A stretch of 64,000 bases of DNA, from assembly GCA_963833885.1 (NCBI GenBank), contig CAWHZU010000032.1, positions 1 to 64,000 on the forward strand, written 5' to 3'. The notes below the pieces were generated by a model. It had not been told where the DNA came from, did no database searches, and saw nothing but the letters and a program-made list of their open reading frames with translations. The DNA comes from JASHPR01 sp963833885 (GTDB lineage Bacteria; Actinomycetota; Actinomycetes; Streptosporangiales; Streptosporangiaceae). The position numbers and the translations under genes are program-made. This document shows, one piece after another, positions 1 through 7,593 of this stretch (position 1 is the stretch's first letter; each line of letters begins with the position of its first letter).

Positions 1-52
1 GGTTGACATCGGCTTTCCCGGACTGTCACTGGGTCATGGGATTCTGGCGGAC

Positions 53-469
53 ATGAGCGACAACGGTTCCATTGTGGCAGGAGTCCGCATCCATTTGATG
101 AGCAGGCCCTCAGAGACCAGCCAGACGGCCAGAGTTGGCACAGTCCGTGCTAAGTGCAGGTTTGCGGCGCTGCCGCGGCCAGGTGACGAGATCGCTACGG
201 CCAACCTGACCGGTGTCTCGGTCAGCACAGCCAGCATCAGCATGCCGTGGTTCCTGAAAGTTGATTTGGTCCAGCACTTCACCGACGGGCCGGAAGATCT
301 CGCACCCGAGGCCTGGGTGGTCACAACCATGAACGCCCCATCCGAACCGGAGGGCTGCCTTGCGCTTGTTGACGCCCTCGGCGAGCGTGGCTGGCAGATC
401 GAAGGTTCGTTCGGCAGCGACCACCCGTTCAGCGTTGCCGTGGATACCTGGAAAGGCACCCAGCTCTGA
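53..469 (+). CDS. hypothetical protein, 138 aa
   Basis: The frame starts at ATG 53 and reads as a soluble, mixed-composition protein with no signal peptide or membrane segment. Its amino-acid use looks natural, with acidic and hydrophobic residues alternating (for example PWFLKVDLVQHF near residue 64), while the overlapping minus-strand frame is rich in Ser, Arg and Pro and looks like a shadow. I do not recognise the family. It lies just upstream of a truncated small ORF of the kind found on actinomycete integrative elements, so it may be cargo of the same element. There is no clear ribosome binding site, so the start is uncertain. Confidence 0.5.
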   Translation: MSDNGSIVAGVRIHLMSRPSETSQTARVGTVRAKCRFAALPRPGDEIATANLTGVSVSTASISMPWFLKVDLVQHFTDGPEDLAPEAWVVTTMNAPSEPEGCLALVDALGERGWQIEGSFGSDHPFSVAVDTWKGTQL

Positions 470-602
470 TCAGCCTGCCTGCAGCGGCTGCGCCGGCCCC
501 GGCGTCCGGCGCTTCCATCAATCTCGGATGCCGGTCAGGGGTCACAGTTGTTCAGCAGCTTCGTAGCCGCCGATGCCGCCGGATGGAACAGGAGACGCGA
601 CG

Positions 603-881
603 ATGACGGGAGCCGAACATTACGGCGAGGCCGAGCGCCTGCTAGAGCACGCGTCCACCATGCTGGACACCGATGTCCATCCCGCAGATCGTGCCGAACT
701 CCTCGTGCGCCAGGCTGTGATCGTCGCCATGGCCCACCCACACGCGGCGCTTGCGGATGCCGCAGTCACCGGGCCTTCGGGTCCTCTGGCCGGCTGCCTT
801 CAGGATCTGGGGTTCCATACCTGCCGGGCCACGCGCAGGAAGTTGCCGCCCATGATGGCGGCAATGTCGGCAGCTGGGTAG
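603..881 (+). pseudogene. truncated small ORF of integrative-element type
   Basis: From ATG 603 the protein begins MTGAEHYGEAERLLEHAS, followed by a helical stretch rich in Ala and His (ELLVRQAVIVAMAHPHAALADAA). I associate this N-terminal pattern with small proteins encoded near the replication and integration genes of actinomycete integrative elements; that is recollection of a family, not a search. After about residue 55 the sequence loses this character and runs on the opposite strand through the 3' end of the dipeptidase-like gene (stop at 800). The natural C-terminus therefore seems to have been replaced, and I read this as a broken remnant marking an edge of the inserted catabolic cluster. 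Confidence 0.4.
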
Positions 882-1801
882 CCGCGGCGGGAGAGCTCGG
901 TCTCGAGCGGCGCGAGCTGTTCGGGCGGGAAAAAGTCGATACCACCGGCCCGTCGGTAACTCTCGGGGAAGATCTGCGGATTTTCGGCGAACTCTCGCTT
1001 GGCATCGTCGCTGTCGAAGACGTAATCGGTTCCGATGCCGACGTGGGCCGGGCCGACCAGCTCTACGGCGTGGTCGATGTGGCGTGCCATCGCTTGAACG
1101 CTGCTGTCGTTGCTGCCCAGGAACAGGTTGAAGCCGATGATCCCGATGACGCCGCCGGTCGCGGCGCAAGCAAGGGCCTGGTCGTCGCGAATGTTGCGCT
1201 CGTGATCCCATACCGAGCGCAGGTTGGAGTGGCTGAAGATCACCGGGCTGGCGGAGTGCTCGATCGCCTCCATCGATGTCCGGTACCCGCAGTGGGATAC
1301 GTCGACCACCATGCCCACCTGATTCATCTCGTCCACGACCGCGCGGCCGAAGTTTTTCAGGCCGGTGTCTTCTGGTGCGTGGCAGCCGAATCCGGCCTGG
1401 TTCTCGGTGTTGTAGGTCAGCACCATTGACCGGACGCCAAGGTCGTAATACGCCTGGATCATGCCGATCTCGCCGCCGAGCGGGTTCGTGTCCTCCAAGT
1501 CGAACCCGACTGCAATCCGCCCTTCCTGCTGGGCCGCGAGGATGTCGTCCACGCTCCTCGCGAGCGCGAAGGACTCGCCGTCGCGCAGTACCTGCCGGCG
1601 CCATGAGCTGAGAACGCGCATCGTCGCGTCGATGGCGTGCTGAGCGGATCCCACGTTCACCGACAGGTAGCTGACGCCGGCATCGAGGTATCGGCGTAGC
1701 GGATCGATGTCGCACTCCGGTTGCAGAGGCAGGCAGCAATGTTGCTCCCAGCCGAAGGGACTCGCTAGCCGCGCCGCGCCTGTCGTCTGGATCACGCTCA
1801 C
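800..1801 (-). CDS. M19 (membrane dipeptidase-like) family protein, 333 aa
   Basis: This is a TIM-barrel amidohydrolase of the renal-dipeptidase type (peptidase M19), expected to cleave dipeptides or related amides in the cytoplasm. Visible family marks are VGFDLEDTNPLGGE (metal-ligand Glu region), VVDVSHCGYRTSMEAIE (His), VIFSHSN (second His) and VGIGTDYVFDSDD (Asp near the C-terminus). The usual N-terminal His-x-Asp metal pair is not seen: the equivalent stretch reads WEQHCCLPLQ, giving His-x-Cys. Either this is a divergent subfamily with altered metal binding or it is not a true dipeptidase. Translation starts at GTG 1801, with AAGAGG six bases upstream. It is the last gene of a four-gene minus-strand cluster, 75 bases after the CocE-type hydrolase. 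Confidence 0.8.
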   Translation of the reverse strand: MSVIQTTGAARLASPFGWEQHCCLPLQPECDIDPLRRYLDAGVSYLSVNVGSAQHAIDATMRVLSSWRRQVLRDGESFALARSVDDILAAQQEGRIAVGFDLEDTNPLGGEIGMIQAYYDLGVRSMVLTYNTENQAGFGCHAPEDTGLKNFGRAVVDEMNQVGMVVDVSHCGYRTSMEAIEHSASPVIFSHSNLRSVWDHERNIRDDQALACAATGGVIGIIGFNLFLGSNDSSVQAMARHIDHAVELVGPAHVGIGTDYVFDSDDAKREFAENPQIFPESYRRAGGIDFFPPEQLAPLETELSRRGYPAADIAAIMGGNFLRVARQVWNPRS

Positions 1802-1876
1802 CGTTCGCCTCTTATTCCGTGCTGCCCGCAGGAACTGTCCGCTAGCTACTGGGTCGATGGGTCATATTCGAGATGG

Positions 1877-3535
1877 CTATATTGAATGTGGGACCTCAGG
1901 CAGAATCAGCTGCGAGGGATGATCGGCGTCATGCCAGACGGTGTTGTGCGCCGAGAGCATTTCGGTGCCGGTCGCAAGATCGGCTCCGGTGTTTAGGTTG
2001 CGATCATACTTCGGGAACGCGCTGGAACTGATCTCCAGGCGAATGCAGTGGCCGGCAAGGAACACGTGTGAGGTACTCCACAGGTCGATTTCGTATCTGC
2101 TGATTGCTCCTGGCTCGAGCAACGTCGGGGGTTTCCGGTAGCCGAGCCTGAATCTGGCGCGGATCATGCCGTCGCACAAGCGTCGCGCGAGGCCATCGGG
2201 ATGGACATCAAGCAGTTTCGCCGTGAAGTCGGTGTCGACCGCACTGGAAGCAGCATAAAGGATAAGGCGCACGGGGCCGGTGATCTCAAGGTCCTGGTCT
2301 AGCGGTTCTGTCGTATAGACGAGAATGTCGGCGCGGTTTTCGATCTCGGAGTAGTCGTCTGGGCCGCCGATCTGATGGTGTGTCTCGCTGTCGCTGATGA
2401 AGGGCACCGGATCAGCGGGGTCGTAGGTGAAGCGGTCGTGGGTGCCGGCCGGACGCGGGTCCTCGGCGCGGCACAGCCGGCCGTCGCCATGGCGTGAGTT
2501 AGCGCTGCCGTCGCTGGCCAGCAGGAATGGCGTCCACTGGGTACGAGCCAGCGGCCACTCGTGCTCCTCACGCCATTGGTTTTTGCCCATCACGAACACT
2601 CGCACCCGCGGGGGTTTGACACCGTCTTCAAGCACGGCGGCCAGCCACTGTCGCTCCCATGCAGGCAAGTCGACGGCTGCAGCGGCTCCGAAGTCGATCC
2701 TGCCTAGTTGCTGCGGTGTTTCGTCGAAACAGTAGTGACCCCAGGGCCCGACGATCAGCCACTGGTTGTCTCGGATGCTGGCTGCTGTCGTGGGTGAAGT
2801 TAGCCGGGTGAAGTTGACCATCGTGCCGCGTTGCGCGTCGTCATACCACCCCGTGATGTGCAGTACGGGGACGGTTACCTCTGCGATTTTTTCCTGGTAG
2901 CGCACCGGGTTCCAGAATTCCGTGTCCGAGACGGGGTGCGCTAGGCCGGTCCTCCAGTTTTCGCTGTGGAAACCGGCCCTTTCGTCGAGACTGATCACCG
3001 GAAGATGAGAGGCTATCTCCTCCCAGTCGGTGTCCTCGATGTACTGGACGACGCGGCCGTCGACGTAGCGGTACCAGCACAGTTCGAGCGGAATGTATTG
3101 ACCGGTGGGGTAGTCCTCCAGCAGGTCCGAAGTAGTGACATAAACGATCATCGCCGTGAGGTGCGGGGGATGCAGCAGAGCAGTCATCCACTGGATGTAG
3201 CCCAGATAGGAGCCTCCCCACGTGACGATCCTCCCATCGCTCCACGGCTGTCGCGCGATCCACTCGATCGAGTCGAACCCGTCTTCCGCTTCGTTGCGGT
3301 ACGGGGTGAACTCCCCGCCAGAGTCGCCCCTGCCGCGCACGTCCATCCACACGAAGTTGTAGCCCTTCGCGGCGTAGCCGAGCGCGGGCTTTCTGGCTTC
3401 GAGCGTATTTTTGTTGTACGGGGTGCGCGCAAGCAGAGTCGTCGCCGGCGTTCCCGCCGGGCCGGCAAAATAGACGTCGGCCGAAAGCACCGTGCCGTCA
3501 CGCATCGGCACTTGTACATTCCATTTGGCTGTCAG
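1877..3535 (-). CDS. CocE/NonD (S15) family hydrolase, probable CTG start
   Basis: This is a serine hydrolase of the CocE / X-prolyl dipeptidyl-peptidase (S15) family, which hydrolyses esters or Xaa-Pro peptides. Visible are the N-terminal strand VPMRDGTVLSADVY, the nucleophile motif WGGSYLGYIQW (Ser), HITGWYDD with the acid-region residues, VGPWGHY, and a C-terminal jelly-roll domain (ITGPVRLILYAASS, HVFLAGHCIRLEISSSAFP). The GTG at 3511 has no ribosome site nearby. A perfect GGAGG (3542-3546) stands six bases before an in-frame CTG at 3533-3535, which adds TAKWNVQ before VPMRDG, so I take CTG as the start. The gene lies between the substrate-binding lipoprotein and the M19 gene, which suggests work on an imported peptide or amide. 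Confidence 0.88.
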   Translation of the reverse strand: MTAKWNVQVPMRDGTVLSADVYFAGPAGTPATTLLARTPYNKNTLEARKPALGYAAKGYNFVWMDVRGRGDSGGEFTPYRNEAEDGFDSIEWIARQPWSDGRIVTWGGSYLGYIQWMTALLHPPHLTAMIVYVTTSDLLEDYPTGQYIPLELCWYRYVDGRVVQYIEDTDWEEIASHLPVISLDERAGFHSENWRTGLAHPVSDTEFWNPVRYQEKIAEVTVPVLHITGWYDDAQRGTMVNFTRLTSPTTAASIRDNQWLIVGPWGHYCFDETPQQLGRIDFGAAAAVDLPAWERQWLAAVLEDGVKPPRVRVFVMGKNQWREEHEWPLARTQWTPFLLASDGSANSRHGDGRLCRAEDPRPAGTHDRFTYDPADPVPFISDSETHHQIGGPDDYSEIENRADILVYTTEPLDQDLEITGPVRLILYAASSAVDTDFTAKLLDVHPDGLARRLCDGMIRARFRLGYRKPPTLLEPGAISRYEIDLWSTSHVFLAGHCIRLEISSSAFPKYDRNLNTGADLATGTEMLSAHNTVWHDADHPSQLILPEVPHSI

Positions 3536-3624
3536 GGTGTGCCTCCGTCCCCGAAGCGACCAAATCGAACGCTACGCTCGTACGTAAGTGCGGCGCGGGC
3601 CTGCCGTGGATGCACAGTGGCCTT

Positions 3625-3653
3625 CAAGGCTTGTTCTTGTGGAACTTGCCTTG
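3625..3653 (-). terminator. 29-nt hairpin between lipoprotein and hydrolase genes
   Basis: CAAGGC-TT-GTTC and GAAC-TT-GCCTTG form two paired blocks separated by a TT/TT internal mismatch, with a TTGTG loop. It lies in the 387-base gap after the substrate-binding gene stop (3923) and before the hydrolase start (3535). There is no T-run, so it could equally be an mRNA-stability or processing hairpin. Apart from this hairpin and the GGAGG at 3542-3546 I see nothing else in the gap. Confidence 0.4.
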
Positions 3654-3922
3654 CTTCATGGTGGGTTTCAGGGCCTGTTCTGCCGTGGCGAGTACCCGCA
3701 CGTCGTCCGGCGGGCTGCCCTCGGTCATAGCATGCCGGCCGGTGATCCCGGCGCCGCAACACCCAGCCCGCCTTTGCGGCACAGCAGTGGCGGCGGGCCG
3801 GTTCGGCTGGCTCTTCCGGACTGCGTCGAAATCCCTTTTTTCCGCGAAACAGGTTCGGGCTCCACGATGCCGCTCCAGATGACGTGATTACATTTTCGCC
3901 CATGGGAATGTTAATTACGGCC

Positions 3923-5776
3923 TTACTTCACGAAGTACCAGTTCTCTGGGTTGATCGACAACGTCGAAGATTGCGGCAGGACGCCCTTGAGGTTGCTCGC
4001 CACCTCGGTGAGCTGTGAGGCGGGGTCCGGCTGCCACTCCACAGGCAGCTGCATCGCCAGGTAATCCTCCCAGGTGTACATGTAGGACAAGTTCGGGCTG
4101 GTCAGAGTCTTCTCGATCATCGCGTCGTTTTCCGCGTTGCTGTAGCCGCCGGGGTTGATCGTGGCACCGGTCTTGTAAGTCAGCTCGCCGGTAGGCAGAT
4201 AGTCCGGGGAGTACGTGGTGCCTAGGTAGTTGGCCATGTCCCAGTCACAGGAGATCTTCCCCACGACGCAGTTGACCACGCTCGTCGAGAGCACCTGGGT
4301 GATCGGCTTGGGCTGCAGGTTCAGCTTGATGCCCACCTGCGCCGCGTTTGACTGCAGGTCCGCCATCTCTTGTGCGAGCCAGCCAAAGCCGGTGGCGTAG
4401 GAGAAGTTGAAGCTCAGAGTCTTGCCCTTGGCGATCCCCGGCCCGCACTTGGCCGGATCGACACAGCTGCTGAGTCCGCCCGAGACGACCTGCCAGCCGT
4501 GGCTGGACAGCAGCGCCTTGGCTTTGGCGATGCTGAATGGGTACGGGACGCCTTTCCTGCCCTGCGGGGACAGGAACTTGGTCACCGGGACGTTGCCGAC
4601 CGGGCCCACGCTGACCGAGCCGTAGCCGCGCAGCGGTCCGCTGACGACACCTTCCTGGTTCATCAGGTAGGCCATCGCCTGCCGGAAGTACAGCTGCCTC
4701 ATGATCGGCCCGTTACCGGTGGTGGACTGGAAGTTCATCACGTAAAAGCCGTCACCCCAGGCATACAGCGGGGCCAGCGTGTAGCCCTTCGAGGCCAGCG
4801 GGTTGGCCCCGGCCGCAGCCCCGGCCGACTTGGCCGGGGCGTCCTGCTCAGGCAGGTAGCCGACGTCAATCTTGGTGCTGGAACTGGGCGACTGCAGCAC
4901 GTCGTACTCTGCGGAGTCGGTGGTGAACGGCACCTCCTCGAACGCCGACAGCTTTGGCTTCACCGGCCCGGAGTACTTCTTGTTCGGCACGAACGTGATA
5001 TGGCCGTCGGCGTTGAAGGCGCTCACCTTCCACGGCCCGTCCACGATCCCCCAGATCGGCGACGTCGCGTACCCGGTGACGTCCTGGGCCTGCTTGTTCA
5101 GGTAGCTGTACACGCTGGCGCAGTCGCTGAGCGTGGTGGAGCAGGTGCTGGGCCCGGACGCAGTGCGGTCCCAGGCAGCCGGCATCGGCACGATCTGGCT
5201 CAGAGCGTTGTACACGAACCAGGTCGGGCTGTAGCTCTTGTCCATCACCATCGTGAGCTCCGTGGTGCTGACCACCGTGATGTCTTTGACGTTGGCCGGA
5301 AACCCGGTGTACGCGCCGTAGTCGGCCGGCACTGCGCTCTCCATATTCAGCCAGAACATCACGTCGGTTGCCGTGACCTGGGTGCCGTTGGACCACATGT
5401 AGTGCTTGAGCTTGATCGTGACCTTCGTGCCGTTGAACGTCGGCGGGTAGGCGAGGCTGAGCGAGGTGTTCAGCACCGGCTGGCTGCCCTGGCCGAACCA
5501 GAACAGCGGCCGGTACATCAGGTTCTGAAGGTCGAACAGGTTCTGATTGCTGTCGTAGTTGCCACTCATATACGGGAAGATGTAGTTCGCGTTGCTCGAT
5601 GGCAGCTGAGCCATCACCGCGACTCCGCCTTCGACCGGCGTGCTCCCGGACGTGCTGCTGTTGCTGCTACCGCCGCAGCCGCTCGCGGCAAGCGCTAGCG
5701 CGAGCACTCCCGCCGCTGGCAGCACCACTCGGCGCCAGAACCGTGATCTGGGGTGCCCGGCACTAACTGACCTCAT
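3923..5776 (-). CDS. ABC transporter substrate-binding lipoprotein, family 5 (peptide/oligopeptide type)
   Basis: This is an extracytoplasmic solute receptor of the DppA/OppA class. The N-terminus has basic residues, a hydrophobic stretch and a lipobox (LALAASGC), so it should be lipid-anchored at the outer membrane face. A Ser/Thr/Gly linker follows. The long domain then shows family-5 marks: NLFDLQNLMYRPLFWFG, VTIKLKHYMWSNGTQVTATDVMFW and RQLYFRQAMAYLMNQEGVV. The length (617 aa) suits the family. The start at ATG 5776 has AGGAG eight bases upstream; a GTG at 5782 would be too close to it. No permease or ATPase gene is present in the window, so the receptor is orphaned here. The gene follows the nitrilase gene by 11 bases, implying one transcript. 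Confidence 0.92.
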   Translation of the reverse strand: MRSVSAGHPRSRFWRRVVLPAAGVLALALAASGCGGSSNSSTSGSTPVEGGVAVMAQLPSSNANYIFPYMSGNYDSNQNLFDLQNLMYRPLFWFGQGSQPVLNTSLSLAYPPTFNGTKVTIKLKHYMWSNGTQVTATDVMFWLNMESAVPADYGAYTGFPANVKDITVVSTTELTMVMDKSYSPTWFVYNALSQIVPMPAAWDRTASGPSTCSTTLSDCASVYSYLNKQAQDVTGYATSPIWGIVDGPWKVSAFNADGHITFVPNKKYSGPVKPKLSAFEEVPFTTDSAEYDVLQSPSSSTKIDVGYLPEQDAPAKSAGAAAGANPLASKGYTLAPLYAWGDGFYVMNFQSTTGNGPIMRQLYFRQAMAYLMNQEGVVSGPLRGYGSVSVGPVGNVPVTKFLSPQGRKGVPYPFSIAKAKALLSSHGWQVVSGGLSSCVDPAKCGPGIAKGKTLSFNFSYATGFGWLAQEMADLQSNAAQVGIKLNLQPKPITQVLSTSVVNCVVGKISCDWDMANYLGTTYSPDYLPTGELTYKTGATINPGGYSNAENDAMIEKTLTSPNLSYMYTWEDYLAMQLPVEWQPDPASQLTEVASNLKGVLPQSSTLSINPENWYFVK

Positions 5777-5787
5777 CGCCACGTCTC

Positions 5788-6747
5788 CTAATGCTTTCGG
5801 GGGAGCGCACGATCTGGGGCCGCTCCGTCTTGGCTAGCCGGCTGCGCCTCTCGCACGTAGCTGACACGGTCGGACACCGCGCCGTAGTGCTGGGGGCGTC
5901 GATCGGCGAGGAGGTTCACACCGAAAAAGCTCTCAGTTCGGGCACTCAGGACCTCTGACTCAAGGTCGGCGGTGTGAATGACGAGCCTTTCCTCCTGGCC
6001 GGCCGCGGAAACGACGTTGCCGTGCGGGTCGACGATCTGGCTGTGCCCCCAGTAGTCGACTCCGGTGGAGTAGGCGGCGGTCTCGCAGTGGTTCGACACC
6101 ACCAGCCACATCCGGTTGAAAAAGGCGTTGGCCTGCGCGCACACGTTCATCGACGTGCCGTAGTAGTCGGTGCCAGGGTTGTGGCCCTTCATCGGCCAGG
6201 CGGTGGACATCAGCGCGACTGTGGCGCCGCCTAGCGCGAAGACGCGCATGAGCTCGGGGAACGCTATGTCGTAGCAGATAAGGCTGGCAACTCGCGCGAG
6301 CGGCGTGTCGAACACCGGAGTCTGCTCGCCCGCTCCGAAGAAGAGCGCCTCGGCTTGGTTGTGCACCTTGCGGTAGACGCCGATGACGCCGTCCCCTGAG
6401 ATCAGCGCCGTGCTATTGAAGATGAGGTTGCCGTCCAGTGCGCTCTCGGCGAGGCCGAGCTGGACGATCATGCCGTATTGAGCAGCGCGTTCGGCTATCG
6501 CGCTAGTCGCCGGCCCAGGGATCGGCTCGGCCTCACGGAAGTAGTACTGCTTCTGTTCCGCGATGCCGCGATCCCCGATGCCGTAGGCGAAGTCGGCGTA
6601 ACCCTGCAGGCCCATCTCTGGCAGCACCAGGATGTCGGCGCCGGTGGAACCTGCCTCATCAATGAGCTCGAGGAAGCGGTTCAGATTTGCTGTCTTGTCA
6701 TGGTGCACGATCCGGACGTTCGCGGCCGCAAGGGTTACATCTGCCAA
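5788..6747 (-). CDS. carbon-nitrogen hydrolase (nitrilase superfamily)
   Basis: This enzyme of the nitrilase/amidase superfamily should hydrolyse a C-N bond of an amide, N-carbamoyl compound or nitrile. The Glu-Lys-Cys triad is visible: Glu in VLPEMGLQGY, Lys in VYRKVHNQAE and Cys in ASLICYDIAFPELMR. Upstream of residue 1 the frame stays open to 6831, but those 28 codons do not look like a nitrilase N-terminus. The TTG at 6747 is preceded by a G-rich ribosome site (GGGGGG) seven bases away and gives the normal beginning ADVTLAAANVRIV. It is the first gene of the minus-strand catabolic cluster. The substrate is unknown, although the partners suggest an amide- or peptide-like compound. Confidence 0.88.
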   Translation of the reverse strand: MADVTLAAANVRIVHHDKTANLNRFLELIDEAGSTGADILVLPEMGLQGYADFAYGIGDRGIAEQKQYYFREAEPIPGPATSAIAERAAQYGMIVQLGLAESALDGNLIFNSTALISGDGVIGVYRKVHNQAEALFFGAGEQTPVFDTPLARVASLICYDIAFPELMRVFALGGATVALMSTAWPMKGHNPGTDYYGTSMNVCAQANAFFNRMWLVVSNHCETAAYSTGVDYWGHSQIVDPHGNVVSAAGQEERLVIHTADLESEVLSARTESFFGVNLLADRRPQHYGAVSDRVSYVREAQPASQDGAAPDRALPRKH

Positions 6748-6796
6748 CCGATCGCCCCCCAAAACAAGCAACCGAAAGGTCACATCAAATGGTGGA

Positions 6797-6814
6797 TATA
6801 CGAATGCTATACGA
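6797..6814. promoter_or_regulatory. paired TATACGA direct repeat upstream of the nitrilase gene
   Basis: TATACGA occurs at 6797-6803 and again at 6808-6814, an 11-base period that places both copies on the same helix face. The surrounding 70 bases are AT-rich compared with the rest of the window and lie 50 bases upstream of the TTG start, so this is a plausible operator or promoter for the four-gene catabolic cluster. No cognate regulator gene is adjacent. Confidence 0.35.
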
Positions 6815-6888
6815 GAGTAGCGCTCAAGCAATCATTTGGGAAGCTAGTGATGCATAAAACCTGACATGCAAGAGGCGGAAGGGCTGAG

Positions 6889-7449
6889 GTGGCCTCAGCT
6901 GGCTCCCGAACTCGCACAGAGAGAACCTTCGCCCGGTCGAGGTCGATTACAGGCTGGTCGGCAGCGGCCGGGGTGATCCGGGTTCGCGTTGCCGCCAAGC
7001 GCGTGAACGGCCGACGGGTGCTCGCCGACCTGAAGACCGAACAGTCACGGCGGACGCTGAAGATGCCCGCCGCGGTCGCCGTAGCGCTGGCCGCCCAGAA
7101 GCGCGCCCAGGCCGAAGTGCGGCTCGCCGCGGGCGGGGCGTGGCAGGATCACGGCCTGGTCTTCGCCGGGGACAGCGGGTGGCTGCGGTGGCCGCAGCAT
7201 GTCAACCGCAGGCTGAAGCAGCTGTGTCAGCTGGCCGGGATCGGCGAGGACTGGCAGCCACGGGAAACCCGGCACACGTTTGTCAGCACCCTGTCGGATG
7301 CCGACGTGGATATCGAGAAGATCGCCGATGCGGTAGGGCATGTGAACAGCAGCGTCACCCGCACGGTCTACCGCCACCAGATCGCCGACACCGTGAGCGA
7401 GACGGCCACGGTGATGGACCGGCTCTACCCAGCCGGACACGCCAAGTGA
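6889..7449 (+). pseudogene. N-terminally truncated tyrosine recombinase (phage/ICE integrase)
   Basis: Only the C-terminal half of the catalytic domain of a site-specific integrase is present. Seen in order are GVIRVRVA (strand before the catalytic Lys region), LKTEQSRRTLKMP (beta-hairpin Lys), LVFAGDSGWLRWPQHVNRRL, RETRHTFVSTLSDADVDIEKIADAVGH (box II region) and RTVYRHQIAD (catalytic Tyr). The arm-binding and core-binding domains and the first catalytic Arg region are missing, and the first 25 residues of the open frame do not fit the family. Normal integrases of this type have roughly 380-450 residues. It is therefore a fragment, probably inactive, left by an integrative element that once ended here. 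Confidence 0.75.
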
Positions 7450-7593
7450 ACCTCGCCGAGGCCCTCATTGGCTCCCGATTCTGGCTCCCACACGGGTGTG
7501 ACTCCCCCGCTGACCTGCGCTGGAATAAGCCGCAGGCCATATCCCAAGGTTATGTTGCCGCTCGGCGCGATCGCCGCCTCCCTGGGGCCTTGG
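7450..7593. other. short gap after the integrase remnant
   Basis: TGGCTCCC occurs twice, 13 bases apart, between about 7469 and 7490. A short direct repeat right after an integrase stop is where an old attachment site could lie, but I find no tRNA 3' end here and no matching copy near 600-800, so this remains only a possibility. Confidence 0.2.

Noticed and set aside
3532..3903. Small genes on either strand in the gap after the substrate-binding gene
   Set aside because: None has a ribosome site or recognisable domain; the hairpin at 3625-3653 lies in the middle of all of them.
4370..5698. Long plus-strand open frame of 442 codons opposite the substrate-binding gene
   Set aside because: Val/Arg/His-rich composition and exact antisense position show it is a shadow of the lipoprotein gene on the minus strand.
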